From contig NZ_BLLN01000003.1 in NCBI RefSeq assembly GCF_011170125.1, positions 248,001 through 312,000 on the forward strand: 64,000 nucleotides of DNA. Direction: 5' to 3'. The notes beneath the pieces were generated by a model. That model saw nothing but the letters and a program-made list of their open reading frames with translations. It was not told the DNA's origin and searched no databases. A program made the translations under genes and the position numbers. Positions within the stretch are counted from its first letter, which is position 1. Each line of letters starts with the position of its first letter. Below are positions 17,033 through 25,984 of the stretch, one piece after another. Source of the DNA: Streptomyces diastaticus subsp. diastaticus (GTDB lineage Bacteria; Actinomycetota; Actinomycetes; Streptomycetales; Streptomycetaceae).

Positions 17033-17902
17033 TCAGGGTGGTTCCTCGCGCGAGGGCTTCCGGGGCGGGGTCCTGCGGGCCGCCTTCTTCGCCCGGGTCT
17101 CCTTCCGCGCGGTACGCCCGGCCGGCCCGGCGGCCTCGGACGCCTCGCCGGCGGCCTCGGAGGCCGTGTCCCCCGCCCCCGACACCGTGTCCCCGGCCTT
17201 CGAGGCGGCCCGGGAAGCGGCGCCCCCCGCGTCCTCGACCGCTCCGCCCGCGCTCTCCCCGACCCGCTCGGTCGCCTTCCCCGCGCCCTCGCCGACGCCC
17301 TCGACGGCCTTGCGCGCGCCCTTGCCGGTGTCCTCCACGGCCTGCCCCGCGCCCTCGCCCAGTGCGCCGACCGCCCTTCCGGCGCCGCTGCCCACGTTCT
17401 CCGCCGTCGCTCCCAGACCGGAGGTGATCTGCTCCAGGATCTGCGGATTCCGGTCGATGGTGGAGAGCACACGGCCGATGACCGCGGCGACGTTGTCGAG
17501 CCGCACCTTGAGCAGTGCCTGCGCGTCCACGCCCTTGATGTCCAGTTCCACGCCGGAGAGCGCGACATCGGCACCGACGTTGAGCTTGAGGAGGTCCAGG
17601 ACCTCGGCCTGGAGGGAGACCTTGGCCCGCAGGCTCTCGACCTGGAGGTCGATCTCGTCCACGTGGAGCTGCGGCACGTCGAGGTGGACGTCCGGCTGGT
17701 CGGAGGTTCCCGCGGGCGGTGACGGGGCGGCGTCGGTCAGCTCGCCTTCGAGCGGCTCCTCGGTCTTCTCGCCGCCCTGCCCCTCGGAGGCGTCGTCGTA
17801 CGCGTCGTCCTCGTCCCGCTCGTCCTCCTCGTAGCCGGAGTCCTCGTACTCCTCGGGCTCCTCGCGGGTCGCCTCGTCGTCCGCGTAAGCGTGCTCCGTC
17901 AT
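17033..17902 (-). CDS. Acidic hypothetical protein with LEA-like 11-residue repeats
   Basis: A 289-residue protein of unknown function in three parts. Residues 1-65 are very acidic (runs of Glu and Asp, no hydrophobic core). Residues 70-165 alternate hydrophobic and charged residues and look amphipathic (VDEIDLQVESLRAKVSLQAE onward). Residues 171-258 contain eight consecutive 11-residue units of the form GEGAGxAVEDx, followed by a basic tail (KETRAKKAARR). Hendecads of this kind occur in LEA group 3 proteins and other desiccation or membrane-binding proteins. There is no signal peptide. ATG 17902 is preceded by GGAGGG, and TAGGGT at 17943-17948 is a possible -10 box. Confidence 0.8.
   Translation of the reverse strand: MTEHAYADDEATREEPEEYEDSGYEEDERDEDDAYDDASEGQGGEKTEEPLEGELTDAAPSPPAGTSDQPDVHLDVPQLHVDEIDLQVESLRAKVSLQAEVLDLLKLNVGADVALSGVELDIKGVDAQALLKVRLDNVAAVIGRVLSTIDRNPQILEQITSGLGATAENVGSGAGRAVGALGEGAGQAVEDTGKGARKAVEGVGEGAGKATERVGESAGGAVEDAGGAASRAASKAGDTVSGAGDTASEAAGEASEAAGPAGRTARKETRAKKAARRTPPRKPSREEPP
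17129..17392 (-). repeat. Eight tandem 33-bp units encoding 11-residue repeats
   Basis: The coding strand repeats every 33 bases with no insertion between units. The peptide units read GSGAGRAVGAL, GEGAGQAVEDT, GKGARKAVEGV, GEGAGKATERV, GESAGGAVEDA, then three more diverged units. Position 1 is Gly in seven of eight. Confidence 0.8.
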
Positions 17903-18040
17903 GCGGGCCCTCCGTGACTGTGTGGGCAAACCGGCACTTTTCACCCTAGGGGAGGAGTGCGCGAGGTGCGCTCGGAGGAGGAGGCCGCCCCGGGAACCGG
18001 GGCTGCCGGTCCGGCGCCGGAGCCCGCTCGCCCCGCTGCC

Positions 18041-19375
18041 TCAGCAGCGGCTGCCCGGCTCCGTCAGGTCCGCGTGCAGGGAGCGCGCGGAGGCGTCGGT
18101 CAGGGAGGCGATCTGGTCGATCACGACGCGCTTGCGCGCCCGGTCGTCCGCCGCCGCCTCGAAGAGCGCCCGGAACTGGGGGTCGAGCCCGAACGGCGCG
18201 CGGGCCAGCAGCGCCTGGGCCAGCTCGGCGATGACGACCCGCTGCTCGGCGCGCAGCACCTCCTGCTCGGCCCGCTGCATCACGTACCGGTCGGCCAGCG
18301 CCTTCAGCACCGCGCACTCCAGCCGCGCCCCCCGTGGGACGACCAGCTCCGCCGCGTACCGCACGGGAGAGGCACCGCGACCGGCGCCGGTGGGCGGCCC
18401 GAGCACGTACGCGGCACGGGTGGCGGCCTCCGCGGCCAGGCAGAAACGGCCGATGAGCTGGCTGGTGGCGTCCTTCAGCCGGGCCTGGGCGGCGGCCGTG
18501 CCGTCGTACCCGTGCGGCCACCACTCCTGGTCCATGAGGCGGTCCAGCGCGGCCGTCAGCTCGGCCGGGTCGGTGCCCGCCGGGGCGTACCGCTCCAGGG
18601 CGAGCCGGGTGATGTCGTGGCGCTCGGGGTCGGCGTGCAGGAGGTTGGGATCGATGTGGCCGGCGTGCAGGCCGTCCTCCAGGTCGTGGACGGAGTACGC
18701 GACATCGTCCGACCAGTCCATGATCTGGGCCTCGAAGCAGGTCCGCCCGGCCGGCGCCTGGTCGCGCAGCCAGGTGAAGACGGGCAGGTCGTCCTCGTAG
18801 ACCCCGAACTTGGGGGAGGCCGGGTCGGCCGGGTGGCCGCCGCGTGGCCAGGGGTACTTGGTGGCGGCGTCCAGGGAGGCGCGGGTGAGGTTGAGCCCGA
18901 CGCTGGACTGCTCACCGGTGTGCGGGTCGGTGCGGAACCGCTTGGGCTCGATGCGGGTGAGCAGGCGCAGCGACTGGGCGTTGCCCTCGAAGCCGCCGCA
19001 GTCCCCGGCGATCTCGCTGAGCGCCTGCTCGCCGTTGTGCCCGAACGGCGGGTGGCCCAGGTCGTGCGAGAGGCAGGCGGTCTCGACCAGGTCGGGATCG
19101 CAGCCCAGGGCGGCGGAGAGGTCGCGCCCGACCTGGGCGCACTCCAGCGAGTGGGTGAGCCTGGTGCGGGGTGCGGCGTCCCACACGCGGCTGCGCGTAC
19201 CGGGAGTCACCACCTGGGTCTTGCCCGCGAGCCGGCGCAGCGCGGAGGAGTGCAGCACGCGGGCCCGGTCCCGCTGATAGGCGGTCCGGCCCGGCCGCTT
19301 GTCCGGCTCCGGGTCCCACCGCTCCACGGCGGTGACCGCCGACTCGACCGGGCGGGGCTGCTCTGCTGCCGTCAT
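18041..19375 (-). CDS. dgt: Deoxyguanosinetriphosphate triphosphohydrolase-like protein
   Basis: The 444-residue HD-domain enzyme would hydrolyse dNTPs to deoxynucleosides and triphosphate. The metal-binding HD signature is intact: the first His in [13 protein letters not shown], then [13 protein letters not shown] near residue 115, and a later conserved Asp in [13 protein letters not shown]. Length fits the type 2 dGTPase-like subfamily. The start MTAAEQPRP at 19375 is preferred because TACCGT lies 7 nt upstream on the minus strand, giving a leaderless message; the longer in-frame extension is low-complexity. In many Streptomyces this gene lies a short distance from dnaG. Confidence 0.93.
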   Translation of the reverse strand: MTAAEQPRPVESAVTAVERWDPEPDKRPGRTAYQRDRARVLHSSALRRLAGKTQVVTPGTRSRVWDAAPRTRLTHSLECAQVGRDLSAALGCDPDLVETACLSHDLGHPPFGHNGEQALSEIAGDCGGFEGNAQSLRLLTRIEPKRFRTDPHTGEQSSVGLNLTRASLDAATKYPWPRGGHPADPASPKFGVYEDDLPVFTWLRDQAPAGRTCFEAQIMDWSDDVAYSVHDLEDGLHAGHIDPNLLHADPERHDITRLALERYAPAGTDPAELTAALDRLMDQEWWPHGYDGTAAAQARLKDATSQLIGRFCLAAEAATRAAYVLGPPTGAGRGASPVRYAAELVVPRGARLECAVLKALADRYVMQRAEQEVLRAEQRVVIAELAQALLARAPFGLDPQFRALFEAAADDRARKRVVIDQIASLTDASARSLHADLTEPGSRC

Positions 19376-19382
19376 GCCCCCG

Positions 19383-19388
19383 ACGGTA
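19383..19388 (-). promoter_or_regulatory. -10 box (TACCGT) of the dGTPase gene, leaderless
   Basis: TACCGT on the minus strand is separated from the ATG at 19375 by 7 nt. Confidence 0.5.
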
Positions 19389-19850
19389 GCCGCCGCGGGT
19401 GACGGAGGGCCGTACCCCTCCCGCCCCGGCCGGGTGGTGGGCCGTCCACGGGTGGCCGGAGCAGGAGGGAGGCGCTCCGCTCGGTCCAGTCGGCCGTCCA
19501 CGGCGGCGGGCCGCGAGAACAGGCAGTGACGGAGGAGTGCCGCCCGAGGGGCGGGGTCCGAGAGGGCCGGGCCCGCGGTCCCCACCGTGCGGACGGCCCG
19601 GTGTCAGCTCCGGCCGCCCGGCCCGGAGGCCCCGGACGGCCGCCGGGTGAGAGGGCGTCAGCAGCGGGGCGGTGACGGGTTCGCCGCTGTTCCGGCGCGG
19701 CGGGAACCGGGACGGTTCGGGCGGCGTTGGAGAGGACAGAGAGGTTACGGAGCGTGAAGTGCGGGGCAGGAGTCGCCGGTGGAGACCGGCGGAGGCGCCC
19801 GGGGCGAGGGCCGGCCGGGGACGGAAGGACGCGGGAGCGTGGGGGAAGCG
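19389..19850. other. Divergent intergenic region
   Basis: About 460 bp of very GC-rich sequence between the dGTPase gene and the SanA-like gene. No convincing gene or repeat was seen. Confidence 0.45.
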
Positions 19851-20639
19851 ATGCGGGACGGCGAGCGGGACGGACGGTCCGGGGTGCGGTCCGTGGTCCG
19901 TGGCCGTGCGGGACGCGGTGTGCTGCGAGTCCGGCGGGCCGCCGCCCGGGTGGTGGCGGGACGGTCGCCGGTGTCCCCCGCCGCCGGTGGGAGGCGGCCG
20001 GGTGGGCGCCGGGCGGTGCGCACGGTGGTGGCCCTGTGCGTGCTGGCGCTGCTGCCCGCCGCCTGGATGCGGTTCTCCGCCGACGGCCACCTGCGCGGCA
20101 CGGCGGACGTGGAGCGGACCGAGGTCGCGGTGGTCTTCGGCGCGGGCCTGTGGGGCGACGAGCCCTCGCCGTACCTCGCCCGCCGTCTGGACGCCGCGGT
20201 GGAGCTGTACCGCAGCGGCCGCACCGAAGTGGTCCTGGTGACCGGGGACAACAGCCGCGAGGAGTACGACGAGCCGGAGGCGATGCGCCGCTACCTGGTC
20301 GCCCGGGGCGTCCCCGACCGGCGGATCGTCAGCGACCACGCCGGCTTCGACACCTGGGACTCCTGCGTCCGCGCCCGGAAGATCTTCGGCGTGGACAAGG
20401 CCGTCCTGATCAGCCAGGGCTTCCACATACACCGGGCGGTGACGCTCTGCCGGTCCGCCGGGCTCCAGGCGTACGGCATCGGCGTCGACGACCGCCACGA
20501 CGCGAGCTGGTACGCGGGCGGCGCCCGCGAGGTGCTGGCCTCGGGCAAGGCCGCGCTCGACGTACTGCTCCGGCCCGATCCCGTCTTCCTCGGCGACCGG
20601 GAGCAGGGGGTGACCCGGGCGCTGGAGTCGGCGCGGTGA
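19851..20639 (+). CDS. SanA/YdcF-like DUF218 membrane protein
   Basis: 262 residues. After a basic cytoplasmic head there is one membrane helix (VRTVVALCVLALLPAAWM, about residues 55-72), then an extracytoplasmic DUF218 domain with VVFGAGLWGDEPSPYLARRLDAAVELYRSG, VLVTGDNSREEYDEPEAMRRYL and ISQGFHIHRAVTLCRSAGL. The motif order matches SanA, which in E. coli affects vancomycin exclusion and envelope integrity. ATG 19851 is chosen because GGGGGAAG precedes it; a GTG at 19779 would add 24 low-complexity residues. The conserved acidic and His residues of the family are present, so it is probably functional. Its reaction is not established. Confidence 0.8.
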   Translation: MRDGERDGRSGVRSVVRGRAGRGVLRVRRAAARVVAGRSPVSPAAGGRRPGGRRAVRTVVALCVLALLPAAWMRFSADGHLRGTADVERTEVAVVFGAGLWGDEPSPYLARRLDAAVELYRSGRTEVVLVTGDNSREEYDEPEAMRRYLVARGVPDRRIVSDHAGFDTWDSCVRARKIFGVDKAVLISQGFHIHRAVTLCRSAGLQAYGIGVDDRHDASWYAGGAREVLASGKAALDVLLRPDPVFLGDREQGVTRALESAR

Positions 20640-20686
20640 CAGGCGGGGGCGGCGCGCCGGGACGGAGCGCGTGCCCCCGTGTCCCG

Positions 20687-21670
20687 TCAGGGCTGCGCCG
20701 AGGAAGCCTCCGCCTCCCGGACGAGCCGTTCACGCTGCGGCCGGATGGTGTACAGCGGGTCCTCGGCCGAGACGACCCCGGAGTGGAAGACCGCGAAGCG
20801 GGTGCACGCGGAGGCGGTGAGCAGGGCGAGACCGGTCAGCGCCGCGACGGGCCGGCGCCGGACGGCCGGCGTGGCGGCCAGCACCGCTCCGGTGGCGTGG
20901 AGCGCCTCGGCCGCCCGGAAGAAGCGGGCCGCGCGGCCGGAGCGGTGGGTCTCGGCGGTCGGCCCCAGCCGTCGGCGCATCGCCCGCAGCGCCGCCAGCT
21001 CGCCGGCGGCGGCCAGGACGGTGGCCGACCGGGCCGGGCCGGTCTCCTGGGGCGGCCCCACCAGGAGGGCCGCGCCGGAGGCGGCGGCCGCCGCCGAGGC
21101 GGCGAAGACGTACGGCAGTTCGCGGTGCCCCTCGTGCCAGGCGGGGACGGCGGTGTCGGCCGCCAGTACGGCGGTGTAGGTGGCGACCAGGGGCCCGAGC
21201 GCCGCCGCCCCCCAGGTGGCGGCCGTCCCCACCCGGGGCAGCAGCCCCGTCGCGGCCGAGGCGGCGGAGACCCCGGCGGCCGGGCCGTAGGCGGAGAGCA
21301 GCCAGGAGCCCATGTTCATCGGCGAGGTGGGCTTGAAGACCCGCAGCATGTTGGCGAACCGTCCCGGGCGGCCCAGATCGTGGATGAGGGCGGCGGTGGA
21401 GAGGGAGATGGCCCCCAGCGAGGTGAGCTTCAGGCCGGTCGCGGTGCGGCAGCGGCCGGTGGCCTGGGCCCCGGCGGCGAAGACGGAGCCGGCCCCGGCG
21501 AGGCCGCCGAGGAAGAAGTACCCGGCGATGTCGGTGGCCCGCCAGGACGGCGGCTTGAGCACCGGCCGGTCGTAGTAGGTGGCGAACTCGGCGGGCTCGA
21601 CCATCAGTTCCTCGCCGCGTCGGCGCTTGCCGTGCCTGCCGTCCCGGCGGCGGTCCTTCTCGCGGGTCAT
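20687..21670 (-). CDS. NrfD-type membrane subunit of formate dehydrogenase
   Basis: 327 residues and about eight to nine hydrophobic helices. The opening after a basic head (YYDRPVLKPPSWRATDIAGYFFLGGLAGAGSV) and HDLGRPGRFANMLRVFKPTSPMNMGSW near residues 95-121 are typical of NrfD/PsrC quinol-interacting subunits. It would anchor the complex and pass electrons from the 4Fe-4S subunit to menaquinone. It is last in a three-gene operon, starting 8 nt after the stop of the iron-sulphur subunit gene. The extreme C-terminus (RERLVREAEASSAQP) is hydrophilic. No haem ligands of a cytochrome b type subunit are expected or needed in this family. Confidence 0.87.
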   Translation of the reverse strand: MTREKDRRRDGRHGKRRRGEELMVEPAEFATYYDRPVLKPPSWRATDIAGYFFLGGLAGAGSVFAAGAQATGRCRTATGLKLTSLGAISLSTAALIHDLGRPGRFANMLRVFKPTSPMNMGSWLLSAYGPAAGVSAASAATGLLPRVGTAATWGAAALGPLVATYTAVLAADTAVPAWHEGHRELPYVFAASAAAAASGAALLVGPPQETGPARSATVLAAAGELAALRAMRRRLGPTAETHRSGRAARFFRAAEALHATGAVLAATPAVRRRPVAALTGLALLTASACTRFAVFHSGVVSAEDPLYTIRPQRERLVREAEASSAQP

Positions 21671-21678
21671 ACGTGGGC

Positions 21679-22638
21679 TCACTTTCCGGCCTTCCAGGGT
21701 GTGCGGAGGGAGGAGAGGGCGAAGGAGGCGGCGGTGCCCGCGAGGAGGGCGAGACCGGCCACCGCGGCGTGCGCCCACATCCGGCCGAGGTCCTTGGTGG
21801 TCACCTGCGGGTCGGGCGGCAGCCCGTAGACCTCCGGGTCGTCGAGGAGGAGGAAGAAGGCGCCGGCGCCGCCCACCCCGTCCTCGGGGTCCTCGCCGTA
21901 GAGGCGGGCCTCGGGGACACCGGCCTCGTGCAGGTGGTCCACGCGTCGCGCGGCGCGTTCGCGGAGTTCGTCCAGCGGGCCGAACTGGATCGACTGCGTC
22001 GGGCACGCCTTGGCACACGCCGGTTCCTGCCCGGCGCCGAGCCGGTCGTAGCAGAGGGTGCACTTGAAGACGCGGCCGTCCTCGGGGCGCTGTTCGATGA
22101 CGCCGTAGGGGCAGGCCGGCACGCAGTAGCCGCAGCCGTTGCAGATGTCCTCCTGGACGACGACGGTGCCGAACTCGGTACGGACGAGGGCGCCGGTGGG
22201 GCAGACGTCGAGGCAGGCGGCGTGGGTGCAGTGTTTGCAGACGTCGGAGGACATCAGCCACCGCACGCCCTCGCCGTCCGCGCTGCCGGAGGCCGGTGCC
22301 TGGGGTCCGCCCGCGTCGGCGAGCGGCAGCAGCGCGCGGCCCTCCGGGGCGGGCGGCGCGGCCGGTTCGACCCGGGTGGTCTGCTCGATGAAGGCGACGT
22401 GGCGCCAGGTGGAGGCGCCGAGCCCGCCGGTGTTGTCGTACGACATGCCGGTGAGCGACAGGGTGCCGTCCTCGGGGACGGCGTTCCACTCCTTGCAGGC
22501 CACCTCGCAGGCCTTGCAGCCGATGCAGACCGAGGTGTCGGTGAAGAAACCGACGCGTGGCGGCGCGTCCTGGTGGCCGGCGTCGGCGGCCGGGTCCGGT
22601 TCGGGGCCGCTGAGCAGGTCCCGGATGTCGTGGATCAC
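21679..22638 (-). CDS. 4Fe-4S subunit of formate dehydrogenase
   Basis: The 319-residue electron-transfer subunit has four cysteine clusters: CIGCKACEVAC near residue 38, CKHCTHAACLDVC near 132, CNGCGYCVPACP near 163 and CTLCYDRLGAGQEPACAKACP near 190. Together these should hold four 4Fe-4S clusters, as in FdnH. Near the C-terminus a hydrophobic helix (AGLALLAGTAASFAL) resembles the single membrane anchor of FdnH. The GTG start at 22638 overlaps the stop of the catalytic subunit gene by four bases (GTGA) and has AGGAGG upstream. An insertion of about 40 residues separates the first two clusters. Confidence 0.93.
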   Translation of the reverse strand: MIHDIRDLLSGPEPDPAADAGHQDAPPRVGFFTDTSVCIGCKACEVACKEWNAVPEDGTLSLTGMSYDNTGGLGASTWRHVAFIEQTTRVEPAAPPAPEGRALLPLADAGGPQAPASGSADGEGVRWLMSSDVCKHCTHAACLDVCPTGALVRTEFGTVVVQEDICNGCGYCVPACPYGVIEQRPEDGRVFKCTLCYDRLGAGQEPACAKACPTQSIQFGPLDELRERAARRVDHLHEAGVPEARLYGEDPEDGVGGAGAFFLLLDDPEVYGLPPDPQVTTKDLGRMWAHAAVAGLALLAGTAASFALSSLRTPWKAGK

Positions 22639-25600
22639 GTCGCCTCCTGGACGTCCTCGGTGCCGGTGGCCGCGGTGATGCCCGCTCGGCGCCGGTACTC
22701 GGCGAGCAGGCGGGGCAGTTCGGGCCCGCGCGGCCGGCGGCCGGGACGGATGTCCGCGGTCAGGGCCTTGTCGGCCTGGATGTGCGCGTCGGCGTCCAGG
22801 ACGATGGCCATCAGTTCGTTGGTGGCGTCGCCGGTCACCAGACCGTTCGGACCCCAGTGGAAGGGCATGCCGATCTGGTGGACCGTGCGCCCGTGCACCG
22901 TCAGCGGCTTCGCCCGCTCGGTGACCAGCACCCGGGCCTCCACCGCGCCGCGCGCGGTGACCACGGTGGCCCACCCGGTGTGTTCCAGCCCCGCCTCGGC
23001 CGCCAGTTGGGGGGAGACCTCGCAGAACAGCTCCGGCTGGAGCTCGGAGAGGTACGGCGACCAGCGGCTCATGCCGCCCGCCGTGAAGTGCTCGGTGAGC
23101 CGGTGGGTGGTGAGGATGTGCGGGTACACCTCGGCCCCCGGCTGGTCGCCCGAGGGGTGGTACCGGTTGCCCTCGCGCGGATAGAGCTGGCGTACGGGGG
23201 AGCGGGGCCGGTCGGGGTGGAGGGCGTTGGGGAAGGGCGAGTCCTGCGGCTCGTAGTGGGTGGGCATCGGCCCGTCGAGGAGCCCGGCCGGCGCGTACAG
23301 CCAGCCCTTCCCGTCGGCCTGCATGATGAACGGGTCGTCGCCGCGCAGGGCCGCCGTGCCGGTCGCGTCGTTGGGGGGGACGTGGTCCGGCGGCAGGTCC
23401 GGGATGAAGTCGGGCACGTCGTGCCCCGTCCACCTGCCCTCCTCCGGGTCCCACCAGACGTACTTCTTGGCCGCGCTCCACGGTGTGCCGTCGGGTGCGG
23501 CGGAGGCACGGTTGTACAGCACGCGCCGGTTGGCGGGCCAGGCCCAGGCCCACTCCCGGGCCGTCCACTCCTGCTCGGTGTGCGGCTTGCGACGGGCCGC
23601 CTGGTTGACGCCGTCGGCGCGGACACCGCAGTAGATCCAGCAGCCGCAGCTCGTCGAGCCGTCGTCGCGCAGCTCCGTGTACGCGCTCAGCGGGGCGCCG
23701 TCGGGGCCGTGCCCGTTGATCTCGGCGAGCACGGCGTCGGCGTCGGGTTCGTCCAGCGGGCCTGCCACGGGATAGTCCCAGGCCAGGTCGAGCAGGGCGC
23801 GGTCGCGGGGGTCGGTCGAGCCGGCCAGCTTCTCCTTGACGCGGCGGCCCAGGTGGTACGTGAACCAGAGGTCGCTGCGGGCGTCGCCGCCGGGTTCCAC
23901 GGCGGCGTGGTGCCACTGCACCCAGCGGTTGGTGTTGGTGAACGACCCGGATTTCTCGGTGTGGGAGGCGGCCGGGAGGAAGAAGACCTCGGTGCCGATC
24001 TCCTCGGTGCGCAGTTCGCCGGTCTCGATCTCGGGACCGTCCTGCCACCAGGTGGCCGACTCGATGAGGGAGAAGTCGCGGACCACCAGCCAGTCGAGCT
24101 GGGCCATGCCCAGCCGCTGGAGGTGGGTGTTGGCCGAGCCGACCGCCGGGTTCTCACCCATCAGGAAGTAGCCCTTGCAGACGCCGTCGAGCTGGTTCAT
24201 GACGGTGTCGTAGGTGCTGTGCGAGCCGGTGAGCCGGGGGATGTGTCCGAAGCAGAAGTCGTTGTCGGCGGTGGCGGCGTCGCCGTAGTACGCCTTCAGC
24301 AGGCTCACGAAGTAGGCCCGCATCTCGCTCCAGAAGCCCTTCTCGGTCCGGCTCGCCTCGATGAAGGTGTCGAGGTTCTCGTGGTGGTGGGCGTGGGGCA
24401 TCGGCAGGTAGCCGGGGAGGAGGTTGTAGAGGGTGGGGATGTCGCTGGAGCCCTGGATGGAGGCGTGCCCGCGCAGCGCCTGGATCCCGCCGCCCGGGCG
24501 GCCGATGTTCCCGAGCAGCAGCTGGAGCACGCCGGCCGCCCGGATGTACTGGGACCCGACGGTGTGCTGGGTCCAGCCGACCGCGTAGGCGAAGGCGCTG
24601 GTGCGGTCCGGGCCGGAGTTGGCGGTCAGGGTGTCGCAGACCTCCCGGAAGGTGGCCTGCGGGATGCCGCAGACCTCCTCGACGAAGGCCGGCGTGTAGC
24701 GCGCGTAGTGGCGCTTGAGGAGCTGGTAGACGCAGCGGGGGTGCTGGAGCGTGGCGTCGCGGACGCTGCCGGGCGGCGCGGGCGCACCCCCCGCCCCCTG
24801 CATCTCGGCACCGCCGCCGGAGGGGTCGGGCCCGTGGTCGCCGCCGAGTTCCTCGTGGCCGACCCGCGCCTGGTAGCGCTGGTCGGCGTCGCCCGCGGGT
24901 GCCTGGACACCGGCTCCCTCGTACTGCCAGCTGTCGGCGTTGTAGCGCCGGGTCTTCGGGTCGTAGCCCGAGAAGATGCCGTCGAGGTCCTCGGTGTCCT
25001 GGAACTCCTCACGCACGATCGAGGCGGCGTTGGTGTAGGCGAGGACGTACTCCCGGAAGTCCTTCTCCTCGGTGAGGACGTGGTTGATGATGCCGCCGAG
25101 GAAGGCGATGTCGGTGCCGGCGCGGATCGGGACGTGCACGTCGGCGAGGGCGGTGGTGCGGGTGAAGCGCGGGTCGACGTGGATGATCCGGGCGCCGCGC
25201 GCCTTGGCCTCCATCACCCACTGGAAGCCGACCGGGTGGGCCTCGGCGAAGTTGGACCCCTCGATCATGATGCAGTCGGCGTGCTGGAGGTCCTGGAGGA
25301 AGGTGGTGGCCCCGCCGCGCCCGAAGGAGGTGCCGAGCCCGGCCACGGTCGAGCTGTGGCAGACCCGCGCCTGGTTCTCCACCTGGACGACGCCGAGCCC
25401 GGTCATCAGCTTCTTGATGAGGTAGTTCTCCTCGTTGTCCAGGGTGGCGCCGCCCAGGCTGGCGATGCCCATGGTGCGGTTGACCTGGTGGTCGCCGTCC
25501 TGCCACTGCCAGGTCTCCCGGCGGGTCGCGATCACCCGGTCCGCGATCATGTCCATCGCCGTGTCGAGGTCGAGCGGCTCCCAGCCGGTGCCGTACGGCC

Positions 25601-25925
25601 GCCGGTACAGCACCTGGTGGCGGCGGGCGTCACCGGTGGTGAGCTGGAGCGTCGCCGAGCCCTTGGGGCAGAGCCGGCCCCGGCTGACCGGCGAGTCGGG
25701 GTCGCCCTCGATCTGCACCACCCGCTCGTCCTTGACGTAGACCTGCTGGCCGCAGCCGACCGCGCAGTACGGGCAGACGGACTTGACCATCCGGTCGGCG
25801 GTCTCCGTGCGCGGGCGCAGGCTCCGGGTCTCCGCGGACATGGCCGCCGCCCCTCTGCCCAGCGGGTCCCCGCTCCTGAGCTGGCGCAGCACCGGCCAGT
25901 CGGTCAGCCGTCGGCGTGGGCTCAT
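22635..25925 (-). CDS. Formate dehydrogenase catalytic subunit, molybdopterin type, cysteine form
   Basis: A 1096-residue bis-molybdopterin enzyme that oxidises formate to CO2. The N-terminal 4Fe-4S site uses Cys51, Cys54, Cys58 and Cys86. The active-site loop reads ARVCHSSTV, so the metal ligand is Cys189 where E. coli FdnG has selenocysteine; no in-frame TGA is present. A Gly/Pro-rich insertion near residues 325-375 is absent from FdnG. The N-terminus (SPRRRLTDWPVLRQL) has no hydrophobic Tat h-region, so a cytoplasmic location is likely despite the arginines. GGGAGAAG precedes the ATG. Electrons would go to the coupled iron-sulphur subunit and then the NrfD subunit. fdhD and mob genes are not in the window. 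Confidence 0.93.
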   Translation of the reverse strand: MSPRRRLTDWPVLRQLRSGDPLGRGAAAMSAETRSLRPRTETADRMVKSVCPYCAVGCGQQVYVKDERVVQIEGDPDSPVSRGRLCPKGSATLQLTTGDARRHQVLYRRPYGTGWEPLDLDTAMDMIADRVIATRRETWQWQDGDHQVNRTMGIASLGGATLDNEENYLIKKLMTGLGVVQVENQARVCHSSTVAGLGTSFGRGGATTFLQDLQHADCIMIEGSNFAEAHPVGFQWVMEAKARGARIIHVDPRFTRTTALADVHVPIRAGTDIAFLGGIINHVLTEEKDFREYVLAYTNAASIVREEFQDTEDLDGIFSGYDPKTRRYNADSWQYEGAGVQAPAGDADQRYQARVGHEELGGDHGPDPSGGGAEMQGAGGAPAPPGSVRDATLQHPRCVYQLLKRHYARYTPAFVEEVCGIPQATFREVCDTLTANSGPDRTSAFAYAVGWTQHTVGSQYIRAAGVLQLLLGNIGRPGGGIQALRGHASIQGSSDIPTLYNLLPGYLPMPHAHHHENLDTFIEASRTEKGFWSEMRAYFVSLLKAYYGDAATADNDFCFGHIPRLTGSHSTYDTVMNQLDGVCKGYFLMGENPAVGSANTHLQRLGMAQLDWLVVRDFSLIESATWWQDGPEIETGELRTEEIGTEVFFLPAASHTEKSGSFTNTNRWVQWHHAAVEPGGDARSDLWFTYHLGRRVKEKLAGSTDPRDRALLDLAWDYPVAGPLDEPDADAVLAEINGHGPDGAPLSAYTELRDDGSTSCGCWIYCGVRADGVNQAARRKPHTEQEWTAREWAWAWPANRRVLYNRASAAPDGTPWSAAKKYVWWDPEEGRWTGHDVPDFIPDLPPDHVPPNDATGTAALRGDDPFIMQADGKGWLYAPAGLLDGPMPTHYEPQDSPFPNALHPDRPRSPVRQLYPREGNRYHPSGDQPGAEVYPHILTTHRLTEHFTAGGMSRWSPYLSELQPELFCEVSPQLAAEAGLEHTGWATVVTARGAVEARVLVTERAKPLTVHGRTVHQIGMPFHWGPNGLVTGDATNELMAIVLDADAHIQADKALTADIRPGRRPRGPELPRLLAEYRRRAGITAATGTEDVQEAT

Positions 25926-25984
25926 GTGCGACTTCTCCCTGTGGTCGGTGGCTCCCCGGGGCGGTACGGGTCCCGGGCTGGGCG

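Noticed and set aside
25350..25370. Possible selenocysteine codon in the formate dehydrogenase active site
   Set aside because: The codon at the metal-ligand position is a Cys codon and no in-frame TGA is present.
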